Shown piece after piece: positions 34,917 to 44,137 of a stretch of 64,000 nt of DNA. The position numbers and the translations under genes were made by a program. Under the pieces are notes generated by a model, which was not told where the DNA came from, did not search any database, and saw only the letters and a list, made by a program, of their open reading frames with translations. Position 1 is the stretch's first letter; every line of letters starts with the position of its first letter. This stretch comes from Xanthobacter sp. NM-25 (GTDB taxonomy: Bacteria; Pseudomonadota; Alphaproteobacteria; Rhizobiales; Xanthobacteraceae): contig NZ_JACBFS010000002.1 in assembly GCF_022138605.1 (NCBI RefSeq), positions 496,001 through 560,000 on the forward strand. Direction: 5' to 3'.

Positions 34917-35696
34917 TTTGCGGGCCCGCAAAGCGGCGAACACGTCCGCCGGATCGGCTCCGGCGAGCCCGAGATGGGCGGCGAGCGCGGGATCATCGGC
35001 GCGCAGGAAGGGGTTTGCAGCCCGCTCATCCGCCATCAGCGAGGGAATGGTGGGCTCGCCCCTGGCCCGCGCCACCTCGGCGCGGGCGAACATGGTCTTC
35101 AGCTCGGCATTGTCGGGGTCCACGGAGAGGGCGAAGCGGGCATTGCTCAGCGTGTATTCATGACCGCTGTAGACCTGGAGATCCCCCGGCAGCCCCTTGA
35201 GGCGCTGCAGGGAGTGCCACAGCACCGCCGGTTCGCACTCGAACGGCCGCCCGCACCCCAGGGTGAACAGGGTGTCGCCGGCGAACAAGGCGTGTTCGTC
35301 CTCGAACAGATAGACCACATGGCCGGCGGTGTGGCCCGGGGTTTCCAGAACCCGGCCCACCAGCGTGCCCACCGCCACCGGATCACCGTCCACCACCGCC
35401 ACGTCGAGGCCGGGGATGTCGCTCGCCTCGGCGCGCGGCCCCACCACCGTGGCGCCATAGCGCTGCTTCAAAGCGGGAATGCCCTGCACATGATCCGCGT
35501 GATGATGGGTCACCAGCACGTGGGTGAGGGCCCAGCCCGCAGCCTCCAGCGCGGCCATGATGGGCTCGGCCTCGGGCGCATCGACCACCGCCGTGGCTTC
35601 GGTGGCGGGGTCGTGCAGCAGCACGGCATAATTGTCGCTAAGGCAAGGAACGAGGCGAATCTCGGCCGGCACGAACACACTCCCCGGGCGGCGCAT
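34899..35696 (-). CDS. gloB: Hydroxyacylglutathione hydrolase (glyoxalase II)
   Basis: 265 residues. The metallo-beta-lactamase binuclear metal motif THHHADHV lies at 63-70, with further ligands in TPGHTAGH, FAGDTLFTLGCGR and VYSGHEYT. The C-terminal glyoxalase II substrate region contains NPFLRADDP. It hydrolyses S-D-lactoylglutathione in methylglyoxal detoxification. A SAM methyltransferase gene is divergent, a neighbourhood seen in other Hyphomicrobiales. Confidence 0.95.
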   Translation of the reverse strand: MRRPGSVFVPAEIRLVPCLSDNYAVLLHDPATEATAVVDAPEAEPIMAALEAAGWALTHVLVTHHHADHVQGIPALKQRYGATVVGPRAEASDIPGLDVAVVDGDPVAVGTLVGRVLETPGHTAGHVVYLFEDEHALFAGDTLFTLGCGRPFECEPAVLWHSLQRLKGLPGDLQVYSGHEYTLSNARFALSVDPDNAELKTMFARAEVARARGEPTIPSLMADERAANPFLRADDPALAAHLGLAGADPADVFAALRARKNTFKG

Positions 35697-35884
35697 GGCG
35701 CCCCCACGCCAGGCGACAGATCTCTGGCGACCTGGCGGTCATGATCGTCTATTCACGCGCAAAGGAAAAGGCCACCCAACCACCGCGCCGCGATTGCGTC
35801 GCCCGGGCGCAGGACGCAACATGATCGGGCGGGATCCGGCGCACGCGCGCCCGGCAGCGGAGGACTGAGGTGCAGGGGAGCGGC

Positions 35885-36616
35885 ATGTATCTCGACGTCG
35901 TGGACCTGCGCAACTTCTATGCCCAGCCGGTCGGCATCATGACACGACGCCTGCTCGGCCGCGCGATCCGCGCCCGGTTCGACAATGTCACCAACCTCGC
36001 CGTGCTCGGCCTCGGCTATGCCACGCCGTATCTCGGCGTGTTCCGCGAGGAGGCCGAGCGCTGCATCGCGGTGATGCCCGCCGCCCAGGGCGTGGTGCGC
36101 TGGCCCTCCAGCGGGCCGACGCTGGCGACGCTCGCCGACGAGACCATGCTGCCCCTGCCCACCGCCAGCATCGACCGGGTGGTGGCGGTGCATGCCCTCG
36201 AAATGACCGATAATGCCGCCGAGATGCTGCGCGAGGTGTGGCGCGTGCTGGCCCCTGGCGGCCGCCTGCTGGCGGTGGTGCCCAATCGGCGCGGGGTGTG
36301 GGCGCGGCTCGACACCACCCCGTTCGGCAATGGCCGCCCGTTCTCCCGCGGCCAGGTGGTGAACCTGCTGCGCGAGGCCCTGTTCACCCCGGTGGGCTGG
36401 GGCGAGGCGCTCTATGCCCCGCCGAGCGCCTGGTTCCTGCGCACGGCGGTGGCCTTCGAGCGGGTCGGCGCGCGGCTCTCCCTGCCCTTTTCCGGGGTGC
36501 TGGTGGTGGAGGCGACCAAGCAGCTTTATCGCCCGGTGGCGGTGCGCCGCTCGCGTCTGGTTCCGGTGCTCGAACCGGCCCTGGAACCGGTGCTCGGCGG
36601 CGTCCCGGCGGGATAG
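35885..36616 (+). CDS. Class I SAM-dependent methyltransferase
   Basis: 243 residues from the ATG at 35885 (GGGGAG upstream; an in-frame GTG lies at 35870). It begins MYLDVVDLRNFYAQPVGIMTRRLLGRAIRARF. A degenerate motif I reads LAVLGLGYATPYL, and the later SAM-fold motifs are clear: SIDRVVAVHALEMTDNAAEMLREVWRVLAPGGRLLAVVPNRRG. The C-terminal third resembles that of the alphaproteobacterial family divergent from gloB. The substrate is unknown. Confidence 0.85.
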   Translation: MYLDVVDLRNFYAQPVGIMTRRLLGRAIRARFDNVTNLAVLGLGYATPYLGVFREEAERCIAVMPAAQGVVRWPSSGPTLATLADETMLPLPTASIDRVVAVHALEMTDNAAEMLREVWRVLAPGGRLLAVVPNRRGVWARLDTTPFGNGRPFSRGQVVNLLREALFTPVGWGEALYAPPSAWFLRTAVAFERVGARLSLPFSGVLVVEATKQLYRPVAVRRSRLVPVLEPALEPVLGGVPAG

Positions 36617-36643
36617 GGCAGCCGACGCGCGGCGGGACCCTGC

Positions 36644-37531
36644 CTAGAATTTGTAGCCGATCGAAAGCATGCCCGAGGGCTGCGTCCGGCTTTGGACGAT
36701 GGGGCTGTCGCCAGCATCCCCGACGAGCGTGCCAAGGCCGGCCTGCCCCCGGATCAGCCAATGATCGCTCATCATGTAGGTGACGGACGCGGACACGTCG
36801 ATCCGCTTGATGCCGGCGCCGAGATCGTAGACCGGCAGATGCGACCGCAGCGACTGGATCGGGGTGACGCCGAAATACGCGGACATATATGTCTCGTCCG
36901 CCCAGGTGGCCGAAGCCCCGAGGGTGAAGAAAAAGCGGCCCCAGTTCCATGATCCTTCGGCACCCAAGCGGGCCTGGAGGCCATCGCTGCCGCCGAAGGT
37001 CCGGTCGACGGCGGCATACACCTCCACCGGACCGGTCAGATAGGCCACACGCGCACCGACCACAGCCCCGGCGTCAATATCGCCCAACCCGCGCAGATGA
37101 TCCGAATCGTCCTGCTGGCGGCCGGGATCGTAGCCCAGCCGCGCCGCCACCTTGAAATTCGGGAGACCATCGAGGGGCCGCACACCCAGGGCCACGCCCC
37201 GTGGATCGAGCATCATCCAGTCGGTCACCGCCGCCGAGACGAAAGGAATGGGCGAAACCTCGTATTCGTCGGACCCCTCAAACTTCGGGGCGACCATGGC
37301 ACCGCCACCCAGCACGACCTTCCAGTTGGCGAGCTTCTCGCTGACCCAGGTGAACTGGTCGACGGATGGCGCGGGCTCCAAACCGGTGGGTGTGGTGGCG
37401 GCGGGTGCCGGGAGATCGGCTGCGGAAGCCGATGGCATCATCAACATCAGCGCTCCGATCGGCGCCAGTCCGACAGGCTTGAAGGAACGGGACGGCTTGG
37501 CACGGGGGAACACGCGATGGGGATCGGGCAT
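36644..37531 (-). CDS. MipA/OmpV family outer membrane protein
   Basis: 295 residues from the ATG at 37531; the frame is open upstream but non-conserved. A signal peptide ends ASA (about 37). A beta-barrel pattern follows: WKVVLGGGAMVAPKFEGSDEYEVSPIPFVSA, alternating hydrophobic strands, and a terminal YKF with the C-terminal aromatic residue needed for outer-membrane assembly. The family is linked to murein synthesis scaffolding (MipA) or to osmotic and antibiotic response (OmpV). It is divergent from a LytTR regulator, which may control it. Confidence 0.85.
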   Translation of the reverse strand: MPDPHRVFPRAKPSRSFKPVGLAPIGALMLMMPSASAADLPAPAATTPTGLEPAPSVDQFTWVSEKLANWKVVLGGGAMVAPKFEGSDEYEVSPIPFVSAAVTDWMMLDPRGVALGVRPLDGLPNFKVAARLGYDPGRQQDDSDHLRGLGDIDAGAVVGARVAYLTGPVEVYAAVDRTFGGSDGLQARLGAEGSWNWGRFFFTLGASATWADETYMSAYFGVTPIQSLRSHLPVYDLGAGIKRIDVSASVTYMMSDHWLIRGQAGLGTLVGDAGDSPIVQSRTQPSGMLSIGYKF

Positions 37532-37667
37532 GGGGCTCTTGCTCGGTGGACATCGGAACGGGATTGCCCGGTTTAGGCAGAGCCCCGCCGCGACCACGAC
37601 GTCCGCTTCGCAATTGCGCCAAACTATTCGGCAATCTACCCACACCCCGATGGTCAAGGTCCTCGCG

Positions 37668-38582
37668 ATGCGTGAATTCGCCAATCTGCACACGAATCCA
37701 TGGCGGCGGCACAGGCTGGCCGAGGTCTCCCTCGCCTTCGCCCTGAGCCCCGCCTTTGCCTGGATCGGACCGTTCGACGTCACCGAACAGGTCTTTCTTG
37801 CCCGCGTGGGCTATTGGACCGGAATGCTCGCCAGCTGGTTCCTCATGCTGGCCCTCGTGGAGCGGATCGCCGACCTCCGCGGCGTCGGCCGGTCCCTGGC
37901 TCCCGCGCCACGCTGGCTGGCCCTGGTGGGTGTCGCGGCGGTGCCCATGATGCTGATCGTCGGGCCGGCGACCCATGTGCTCACCGGATGGTGGCCGCAC
38001 CCCCACAAGATCCTGGCGCTCTACTTTCAGATCGTGCTGATCGGCGCCGGGGCGTCGATGATCGCGCGGGCGGCTTTCGGCCTCAGTTTCGCGGCAACGC
38101 CCATGGGAGAACCGCGGCAAGCGCAACACGAGCTGCGACAAAGCCCGGAACTGCGGCAAAGACCAGAGCCGCGGCCGCCATCCCCCTCCACGGCGCCACC
38201 ACCGCCGGACACTGAACGCCCCATGCCCGGCGATGCGGAGCCGTCGCCCCTCGCCAGCGCCCTTCTTGCCCGCCTGCCTCCGGCGACGCGGGGCCCCATG
38301 GTCGCCGTGGAGATGGAGGATCACTATGCCCGGATCCATACGGACCGGGGATCCGCCCTGGTCCTGCTTCGCCTCACCGACGCCATTGCGGAATGCGCCC
38401 CGACGCCGGGGCGACAGATTCATCGGTCCTGGTGGGTAGCCGATGCGGCCATCCTCGGCCTGGAGCGCACGGGCCGTGCCGCGCGCGTCCGCCTCACCAA
38501 TGGGCTGAGCGCCCCGGTGTCACAGCGGTATCTGCGGGACGTGGAACTGTTCCTCGCGGAACGCGACGCCGCGCCCCTCTGA
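37668..38582 (+). CDS. Membrane-bound LytTR family DNA-binding regulator
   Basis: 304 residues from the ATG at 37668 (an ATG at 37650 is also possible). Four hydrophobic helices occupy roughly the first 145 residues (LAFALSPAFAWIGPF, ASWFLMLALVERI, LALVGVAAVPMMLIV, LALYFQIVLIGAGASM). A Pro/Gln-rich linker follows, then a LytTR DNA-binding domain (about 205-295) with VAVEMEDHYARIHTDRGSALVLLRLTDAI and HRSWWVADAAI. Such membrane-anchored LytTR proteins are transcription factors without a kinase. It is divergent from the MipA/OmpV gene, the likely target. Confidence 0.88.
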   Translation: MREFANLHTNPWRRHRLAEVSLAFALSPAFAWIGPFDVTEQVFLARVGYWTGMLASWFLMLALVERIADLRGVGRSLAPAPRWLALVGVAAVPMMLIVGPATHVLTGWWPHPHKILALYFQIVLIGAGASMIARAAFGLSFAATPMGEPRQAQHELRQSPELRQRPEPRPPSPSTAPPPPDTERPMPGDAEPSPLASALLARLPPATRGPMVAVEMEDHYARIHTDRGSALVLLRLTDAIAECAPTPGRQIHRSWWVADAAILGLERTGRAARVRLTNGLSAPVSQRYLRDVELFLAERDAAPL

Positions 38583-38594
38583 GGCCCGGCGCCG

Positions 38595-39248
38595 TCAGCC
38601 GCGCCCCTTGCGTGACAGCAGGAACACCGCCTGTTCGCCCAAAAGGTTCCACACCCACCAGGGCATGTTCACGCGGACCCGGTGACCGGCGGAATCGAGC
38701 GCCACGGCCTTTTCCATCTTGGCGTCCAGCGCATCCACCAGCCCGACGAAGTCGCGGATGGTGCAGAAATGGATATTCGGCGTCTCATACCAGGGCAGCG
38801 GCAGGTTCTCCGTCACCGGCATGCGGCCGTTGACCAGGAGGTCGAGCCGCGAGCGCCAATGGCCGAAATTGGGGAAGGAGACCACCGCGCGCCGGCCGAT
38901 CCGCAGCATCTGCTCCAGCACCCAGCGCGGACGGCGGGTGGCCTGCAGGGTCTGGGACAGGATCACATAATCGAAGGCATCGTCGGGGTAATAGGCGAGG
39001 TCCACATCGGCATCGCCCTGGATGATGGCGAGGCCCCGGGCCACCCCGGCATTGACCCCCTCGCGGGACAATTCGATGCCCCGGGCATCGCAGCCCCGGG
39101 TGGTGGCCAGCAGCTCCAGCAGGCCGCCGTCGCCGGACCCCACGTCCAGCACCCGCGAGCCGGGGGCGACCATCTCCGCCACCACCACCAGGTCGACACG
39201 CCCGCCCTGCTGGCGCACGGCGCCTTCATCCAGCGTCGGCTGCGCCAT
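38595..39248 (-). CDS. metW: MetW, methionine biosynthesis protein
   Basis: 217 residues. The class I methyltransferase-like fold is shown by VAPGSRVLDVGSGDGGLLELLA and DAFDYVILSQTLQATRRPRWVLEQMLRIGRRAVVSFPNFGHW, the highly conserved MetW signature, and by PWYETPNIHFCTIRDF. MetW works with MetX in homoserine O-acylation. It starts 3 bp after the metX stop, so the genes are translationally linked. Confidence 0.95.
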   Translation of the reverse strand: MAQPTLDEGAVRQQGGRVDLVVVAEMVAPGSRVLDVGSGDGGLLELLATTRGCDARGIELSREGVNAGVARGLAIIQGDADVDLAYYPDDAFDYVILSQTLQATRRPRWVLEQMLRIGRRAVVSFPNFGHWRSRLDLLVNGRMPVTENLPLPWYETPNIHFCTIRDFVGLVDALDAKMEKAVALDSAGHRVRVNMPWWVWNLLGEQAVFLLSRKGRG

Positions 39249-39251
39249 GGC

Positions 39252-40502
39252 TCAGCGCTCCCGGGCCGGCGGCAGGCCCAGGGCCCGCGCCGCGCTGTCG
39301 ATGAAGCCATGGGCGATGGCGAACAATTCCGGTTCCTCCAGCAGGAAGGCGTCGTGGCCCTTGTCGCTCTCGATCTCGGCGAACGAGACGTTGGCGCCCG
39401 AGGCATTGAGCGCATGGACGATGGCCCGGGAATCCTCGGTGGGAAACAGCCAGTCGGAGGTGAAGGAGGCGAGGCAGAAGCGGGTCTTGGTGCCGCGGAA
39501 GGCGTTGGCCAGCACCCCGTCGTAATCCGCCGCGAGGTCGAAATAATCCATGGCGCGGGTGACGTAGAGATAGGAATTGGCATCGAAGCGCTGCACGAAC
39601 GCCTCGCCCTGGTGGCGCAGATAGCTTTCCACCTGGAAATCCGCATCGAAGCCGAAGGTGGGCATGGCGCGGTTCTGCAGCCGCCGGCCGAACTTGCGAT
39701 GCAGCGCCTGGTCCGACATGTAGGTGATATGCGCCGCCATGCGCGCCACCGCGAGGCCGCGATGGGGCGTCACCCCTTCCGCCAGATAGCGCCCGCCGCG
39801 CCAGTCGGGATCCGCCATCACCGCCTGCCGCCCCACCTCGTGGAAGGCGATGTTCTGCGCCGAATGGCGGGCCGCGGTGGCGAGCGCCAATGCCGAGAAC
39901 ACCCGCTCGGGATAGCTCGCCGCCCATTGCAGCACCTGCATGCCGCCCATGGAACCGCCAGCCACGCACAACAATCGCTCGATGCCCAGGTGATCGAGCA
40001 GCATCGCCTGCGCGTTGACCATGTCGCGGATGGTCACCAGCGGCATGTCGAGCCCATAGGGCGCGCCGGTGGCCGGATTGCGCGACGATGGCCCGGTGCT
40101 GCCCATGCAGCCGCCCAGCACGTTGGCGCAGATGACATAGAAGCGCTCGGTGTCGATGGGGCGGCCCGGCCCCACCATGGTCTCCCACCAGCCGGGCTTG
40201 CCGGTGACCGGATTGAGATTGGCGGCGTGCTGATCGCCGGTCAGCGCATGGCAGATGAGAATGGCGTTGGAGCGCGCCGCATTGGGCTCGCCGTAGGTCT
40301 GGTAGGCGATCTGCTGGGCCTCCAGCGCCACCCCGGCGTCCAGGCGCAGCGGCCAGGAGGCATCGAAGCGCACCACCGGCGAATGGGGATCGTCCGCCTC
40401 GCGGCGGGCCCGGGCATCCAGGCTGCTGTCATCGAGACGTGACGAGGGGAGATCTTGGGAAGCGGCGGCGGCTGCGCCGTCGGGGGGCGTCGGGGTGCTC
40501 AT
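39252..40502 (-). CDS. metX: Homoserine O-acetyltransferase
   Basis: 416 residues from the ATG at 40502. An alpha/beta hydrolase-fold acyltransferase. The nucleophile Ser is in [15 protein letters not shown], with earlier motifs [30 protein letters not shown] and [16 protein letters not shown]; the C-terminal catalytic Asp/His lie in [12 protein letters not shown] and KGHDAFL. The first ~40 residues are Ala/Ser-rich and poorly conserved. It activates homoserine for methionine synthesis by direct sulfhydrylation or transsulfuration. I looked for a SAM-II riboswitch upstream and did not recognise its conserved core. Confidence 0.95.
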   Translation of the reverse strand: MSTPTPPDGAAAAASQDLPSSRLDDSSLDARARREADDPHSPVVRFDASWPLRLDAGVALEAQQIAYQTYGEPNAARSNAILICHALTGDQHAANLNPVTGKPGWWETMVGPGRPIDTERFYVICANVLGGCMGSTGPSSRNPATGAPYGLDMPLVTIRDMVNAQAMLLDHLGIERLLCVAGGSMGGMQVLQWAASYPERVFSALALATAARHSAQNIAFHEVGRQAVMADPDWRGGRYLAEGVTPHRGLAVARMAAHITYMSDQALHRKFGRRLQNRAMPTFGFDADFQVESYLRHQGEAFVQRFDANSYLYVTRAMDYFDLAADYDGVLANAFRGTKTRFCLASFTSDWLFPTEDSRAIVHALNASGANVSFAEIESDKGHDAFLLEEPELFAIAHGFIDSAARALGLPPARER

Positions 40503-40713
40503 GGGCCCATGCAAGGGGCCACCGGCGGCCCCTGTCAAGCATCAGGCCGCCCCTTGGAAATCCTCCCATTCGACACCTTCGTAAAAATGTAAGCCGGCGC
40601 GTGGATAACAGCGTCACGTTCGGCGCGGATCACATGCGGCACTGGCGCCGGCACCGGGTCGGCGCGATGCTGCCCGCGACAGAACGAAGAGGGCGCAAGC
40701 CGCTGGGGGAAAC

Positions 40714-41205
40714 ATGAAGGACCCGTTCGCAAAGACCATCGGCTACCGCCTCAACCATACCGCCCGCCTGCAACGGGCGCTGTCGGCGCGCCTGCTCACC
40801 GATCTCGGCCTGTTCCCGGGCCAGGAAGCGGTGCTCAAGCTGCTGGCGGAGCTGGATGGACGCACCATGGGCGATCTGGCAGGCGCCCTGCGCGTGCGCC
40901 CGCCCACCGCTTCGAAGACCATCGCCCGCCTCACCACCCAGGGCCTGGTGGAACGCCGCACCACCGATGGCGACGGCCGCCTCGTGCGGGTGTTCCTCAC
41001 CGACCTCGGTCGCGAGCGCTCCGGCGCCATCGACGGGGTGTGGGAGACGCTGGAGGGCGAGATGGTCGCCGGGCTCGACGGCAAGGAGCGCAAACGCCTG
41101 CGCAAGCTGCTGCGCAAGGTGGAGAAGAATCTGGCCCAGCGGCTCGGCACCGATGGCGGCCTCGATGACGAGACCGACGCGGCCGATGAGGACGAGGAGG
41201 CCTGA
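40714..41205 (+). CDS. MarR family transcriptional regulator
   Basis: 163 residues with a GGGGGAAAC ribosome site. The winged helix carries LGLFPGQEAVLKLLAELDGRTMGDLAGALRVRPPTASKTIARLTTQGLVERRTTDGDGRLVRVFLTDLGRE, a full MarR domain (about 30-105). The C-terminus is acidic (DDETDAADEDEEA). It is divergent from metX and upstream of an SDR/exporter pair on the same strand; either could be a target. Confidence 0.9.
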   Translation: MKDPFAKTIGYRLNHTARLQRALSARLLTDLGLFPGQEAVLKLLAELDGRTMGDLAGALRVRPPTASKTIARLTTQGLVERRTTDGDGRLVRVFLTDLGRERSGAIDGVWETLEGEMVAGLDGKERKRLRKLLRKVEKNLAQRLGTDGGLDDETDAADEDEEA

Positions 41206-41375
41206 GCCCTCCTGTTCCCCACGGCGCGAAGCGGATCTCCCCGGCACCGTGGCACCGGCCGGCCCTTCCCGGACCCGCGCGGCCCGGCTAGCCTGAGGCG
41301 CGCAAACTGCGACGAGCCGCGACAAGCGGACCACGGCGCGACGCGGAGGGTGCCTCCGCGCCGACGGGAGGATCC

Positions 41376-42143
41376 ATGCCACACGCCAGTAAGCCCAACA
41401 CCATCAATCTCATCGGCCGCACTGCCGTTGTCACCGGCGGCGCCCAGGGCATCGGCCGCGCCGTGGTCGCCCGGTTCCTGGACTCGGGAGCCCGCGTCGC
41501 CCTTCTCGACCAGGATCTGGAGCGGGCCGAGGCCACCGCCGCCGCCCTCGGCCGTGACCGGGTGAGCGCCATCGGCGTGGACGTGACCCGCCGCGCGGAC
41601 GTGGAACGGGCCATGGAGCAGGCGCATGCGGCGCTGGGGCGGATCGACATCCTGGTCAACAATGCCGGCATCTCGGGCCCCAATCATCCCACCTGGGAAT
41701 ATCCCGAGGACGCCTGGCACCAGGTAATGGCGGTCAATCTCGACGGTCCCTTCTTCTGCTGCCGGGCGGTGGTGCCGGTGATGATCGCCCAGGGCTATGG
41801 GCGCATCGTCAATGTGGCCTCCATCGCCGGCAAGGAAGGCAATCCCAACGCCGCCGCCTATTCCGCCTCCAAGGCCGGGGTGATCGCGCTCACCAAGTCC
41901 CTGGGCAAGGAACTGGCCATCCACGACATCTGCGTGAACTGCGTGACCCCGGCCGCCGCCCATACCGCGCTGTTCGATCAGATGAGCGAGGCGCAGATCG
42001 CTTATATGCTCGCCAAGATCCCGCGCGGGCGATTCGTGACGGTGGAGGAGATCGCCGCCACCATCGCCTTTGCCGCATCGTCGGACTGCTCCTTCACCAC
42101 TGGCGCCGTGTTCGACATCTCCGGCGGCCGCGCCACCTATTGA
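41376..42143 (+). CDS. SDR family oxidoreductase
   Basis: 255 residues. Cofactor motif TGGAQGIG, structural NNAGISGP, catalytic Ser in NVASIAGKEGNPN and YSASKAG. The C-terminal FDISGGRATY is typical of 3-oxoacyl-ACP or sugar/polyol dehydrogenase-like SDRs. The NVASIAGKEGNPNAAAYSASKAG segment resembles dehydrogenases such as FabG-like or sorbitol dehydrogenases. The DMT exporter gene starts 11 bp downstream, so the two are probably co-transcribed. Confidence 0.88.
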   Translation: MPHASKPNTINLIGRTAVVTGGAQGIGRAVVARFLDSGARVALLDQDLERAEATAAALGRDRVSAIGVDVTRRADVERAMEQAHAALGRIDILVNNAGISGPNHPTWEYPEDAWHQVMAVNLDGPFFCCRAVVPVMIAQGYGRIVNVASIAGKEGNPNAAAYSASKAGVIALTKSLGKELAIHDICVNCVTPAAAHTALFDQMSEAQIAYMLAKIPRGRFVTVEEIAATIAFAASSDCSFTTGAVFDISGGRATY

Positions 42144-42154
42144 CCGAGGCCAAC

Positions 42155-43138
42155 ATGGGCGCGCCCGCGGATCCGCTTGCCGCAGTCTCTCCGCCTGCGG
42201 ATCCCCATGCCACCGCGCGCCCCGCCGGCAAGGGCCTGCCGGCCTCGGGCGGCTCGACGCTGCTCGGCATCGCCTTCATGTGCGTGGCGGTGCTGAGCTT
42301 CGCGGTCACCGACGCCACCGCCAAGTGGCTCGGCCAGCAGATGCCCGTCATCATGGTCATCTGGGCCCGCTATGTGGTGCATTTCGCGGTGTCGCTGGTG
42401 GTGTTCAATCCCTGGACCGTGCCGGGGCTGCTGCGCACGGCGCGGCCGGGGCTGCAGCTGGTCCGCTCGGGCCTGCTGTTCGCCATCACCGCCCTGAACT
42501 TCTCCGCGCTGCACTTCCTGCAGCTGGATCAGACCGTCTCCATCATGTTCTCCGCGCCCTTCTTCGTCGCCCTGTTCGCCGGGCCCATGCTGGGTGAATG
42601 GGTGGGGGTGCGGCGCTGGATCGCCATCATGGTGGGCTTCTGCGGCATCCTGCTGGTGGTCCGCCCCGGGGTCGGGGGCATTCACCCGGCGGCGCTGCTG
42701 AGCCTGGCGGCGGCCGCCGCCTATGCTCTCTATTCCATCACCACCCGCATGCTCGCCGCCTGCGATCGCAGCGAAACCACCCTATTCTATTCCTCGCTGG
42801 TGGGCTCACTCGCCGCCAGCCTGCCGCTGCCCTTCGTGTGGGAAACGCCGCGCTCGGCCCTCGACATCGGCTTGATGCTGGAACTGGGCATCATCGCGGG
42901 AGCGGGCCACTTCTTCCTCATCCTCGCCCACGCCCGCGCCCCGGCGGCGCTCCTCGCGCCGTTCATCTACACCCAGATCATCGGCATGATCGCGCTCGGC
43001 TGGCTGGTGTTCGACCAGTCCCCCACCGCCTGGACCCTCGCCGGCGCGGCCATCGTCATCGCCTCCGGCATCGACCTGCTGCTGCGCGAACGGCGCGGGC
43101 GGGCGCCGCGCACCCTGGAGGCGCAGGCGCCGGACTGA
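42155..43138 (+). CDS. DMT superfamily (EamA) transporter
   Basis: 327 residues from the ATG at 42155 (GAGG upstream; TTG at 42140 overlaps the SDR stop). About ten hydrophobic helices form two EamA repeats: LLGIAFMCVAVLSFAVTDATAKWLG, the middle segment APFFVALFAGPMLGEWVGVRRW with GFCGILLVVRPG, and the second half LSLAAAAAYALYSITTRMLA. It is a metabolite exporter or importer of unknown substrate. It forms an operon with the upstream SDR. Confidence 0.9.
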   Translation: MGAPADPLAAVSPPADPHATARPAGKGLPASGGSTLLGIAFMCVAVLSFAVTDATAKWLGQQMPVIMVIWARYVVHFAVSLVVFNPWTVPGLLRTARPGLQLVRSGLLFAITALNFSALHFLQLDQTVSIMFSAPFFVALFAGPMLGEWVGVRRWIAIMVGFCGILLVVRPGVGGIHPAALLSLAAAAAYALYSITTRMLAACDRSETTLFYSSLVGSLAASLPLPFVWETPRSALDIGLMLELGIIAGAGHFFLILAHARAPAALLAPFIYTQIIGMIALGWLVFDQSPTAWTLAGAAIVIASGIDLLLRERRGRAPRTLEAQAPD

Positions 43139-43223
43139 GGCGCCATCCTCGCTTTGGTCAAAATGGCCATTATGCTCGCCGCCATCCGCTCACGGCTCCC
43201 GTGTCAAAGGCCCGCTGCCTGCC

Positions 43224-44111
43224 ATGCCCTCCGCAACGCCCACCGCAACGCCCACCGCCCCCCGCCTGCTCGTTGTCGAAGGCAACACCGCTGAGGCGCG
43301 CGCCCGGCAGATCCATTTCGGCGGCCAGGCGGCGGGCGAGGGCTATGCCCAGCTGCTGCGCGAGCTGGCGCCCGGCGCCACCGTGGACATCTGCTATCCC
43401 GCCGACCCCGGCGCCAACTTGCCCGACAGCGGCGGGCTCGACGGCTATGACGGCATCGCCATCACCGGCTCGTCGCTGAACATCTACCAGGGCGGGCCGG
43501 CGATCGCGCCGCAGATCGCCCTGATCCAGGCGGCCTTTGCCACCGGCGTGCCGGTGTTCGGCAGCTGCTGGGGCCTGCAATTGCTGGCGGTCGCCGCCGG
43601 CGGTAGCGTGCGGCCCAGCCCACGCGGGCGCGAGGTGGGGTTCGGCCGCCGCATCCGCCAGACCGTCGCCGGCCATGACCTGTTCGCCGACAAGCCCGGC
43701 GTGTTCGAGGCCATGACCGTGCATCTCGACGAGGTGGAGTCCCTGCCGCAGGGGGCGCGGCTGCTCGCCACCAACGACCATTCGACCGTGCAGGCGGCGG
43801 AGATCCGCGCCGGCCGCTCCATCTGCTGGGGGGTGCAGTACCACCCGGAATATCCGTTCCGGGAGATGGCCGCCATCTTCCGCCGGCTGCAGCCGTCGCT
43901 GGTCGCCGAAGGCTTCTTTCAGGACGAGGAGGAGGAAGCCGCCTTCATCGCCGATCTCGAGCATTTCGAGCGTGATCCCGGCAACAAGGCGCTGGCCTGG
44001 CGCTGCGGCATTGATGATGCGGTGATCGCCAAGCCCGTGCGCACCCTGGAGATCCGCAATTGGGTGGATCGCCTGGTGCGGCCCACCCGCTCGGCCCGCG
44101 GCCGCGCTTGA
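43224..44111 (+). CDS. Class I glutamine amidotransferase-like protein
   Basis: 295 residues. The GATase1 domain has nucleophile C115 in VFGSCWGLQLLAVAAGG and H207-P-E209 in VQYHPEYPFREM, completing the triad. The first 12 residues are a Thr/Pro repeat encoded by near-identical DNA units. An extra C-terminal region of about 70 residues, acidic and helical (ADLEHFERDPGNKALAWRCGIDDAV), is characteristic of a distinct GMP-synthase-like subfamily. It is 85 bp after the transporter. Function is unknown; gamma-glutamyl hydrolysis is plausible. Confidence 0.85.
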   Translation: MPSATPTATPTAPRLLVVEGNTAEARARQIHFGGQAAGEGYAQLLRELAPGATVDICYPADPGANLPDSGGLDGYDGIAITGSSLNIYQGGPAIAPQIALIQAAFATGVPVFGSCWGLQLLAVAAGGSVRPSPRGREVGFGRRIRQTVAGHDLFADKPGVFEAMTVHLDEVESLPQGARLLATNDHSTVQAAEIRAGRSICWGVQYHPEYPFREMAAIFRRLQPSLVAEGFFQDEEEEAAFIADLEHFERDPGNKALAWRCGIDDAVIAKPVRTLEIRNWVDRLVRPTRSARGRA

Positions 44112-44137
44112 GGTCAGGCCCCCGGCGCCGCAGCACG

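Noticed and set aside
38682..40442. A 586-codon plus-strand frame
   Set aside because: Entirely antisense to metW and metX, with shadow-frame composition.
40503..40713. SAM-II (metA element) riboswitch upstream of metX
   Set aside because: This class often precedes metX in alphaproteobacteria, but I could not find its conserved pseudoknot core (GAUUUG and CACGUUAAA-like segments). A covariance search would be decisive.
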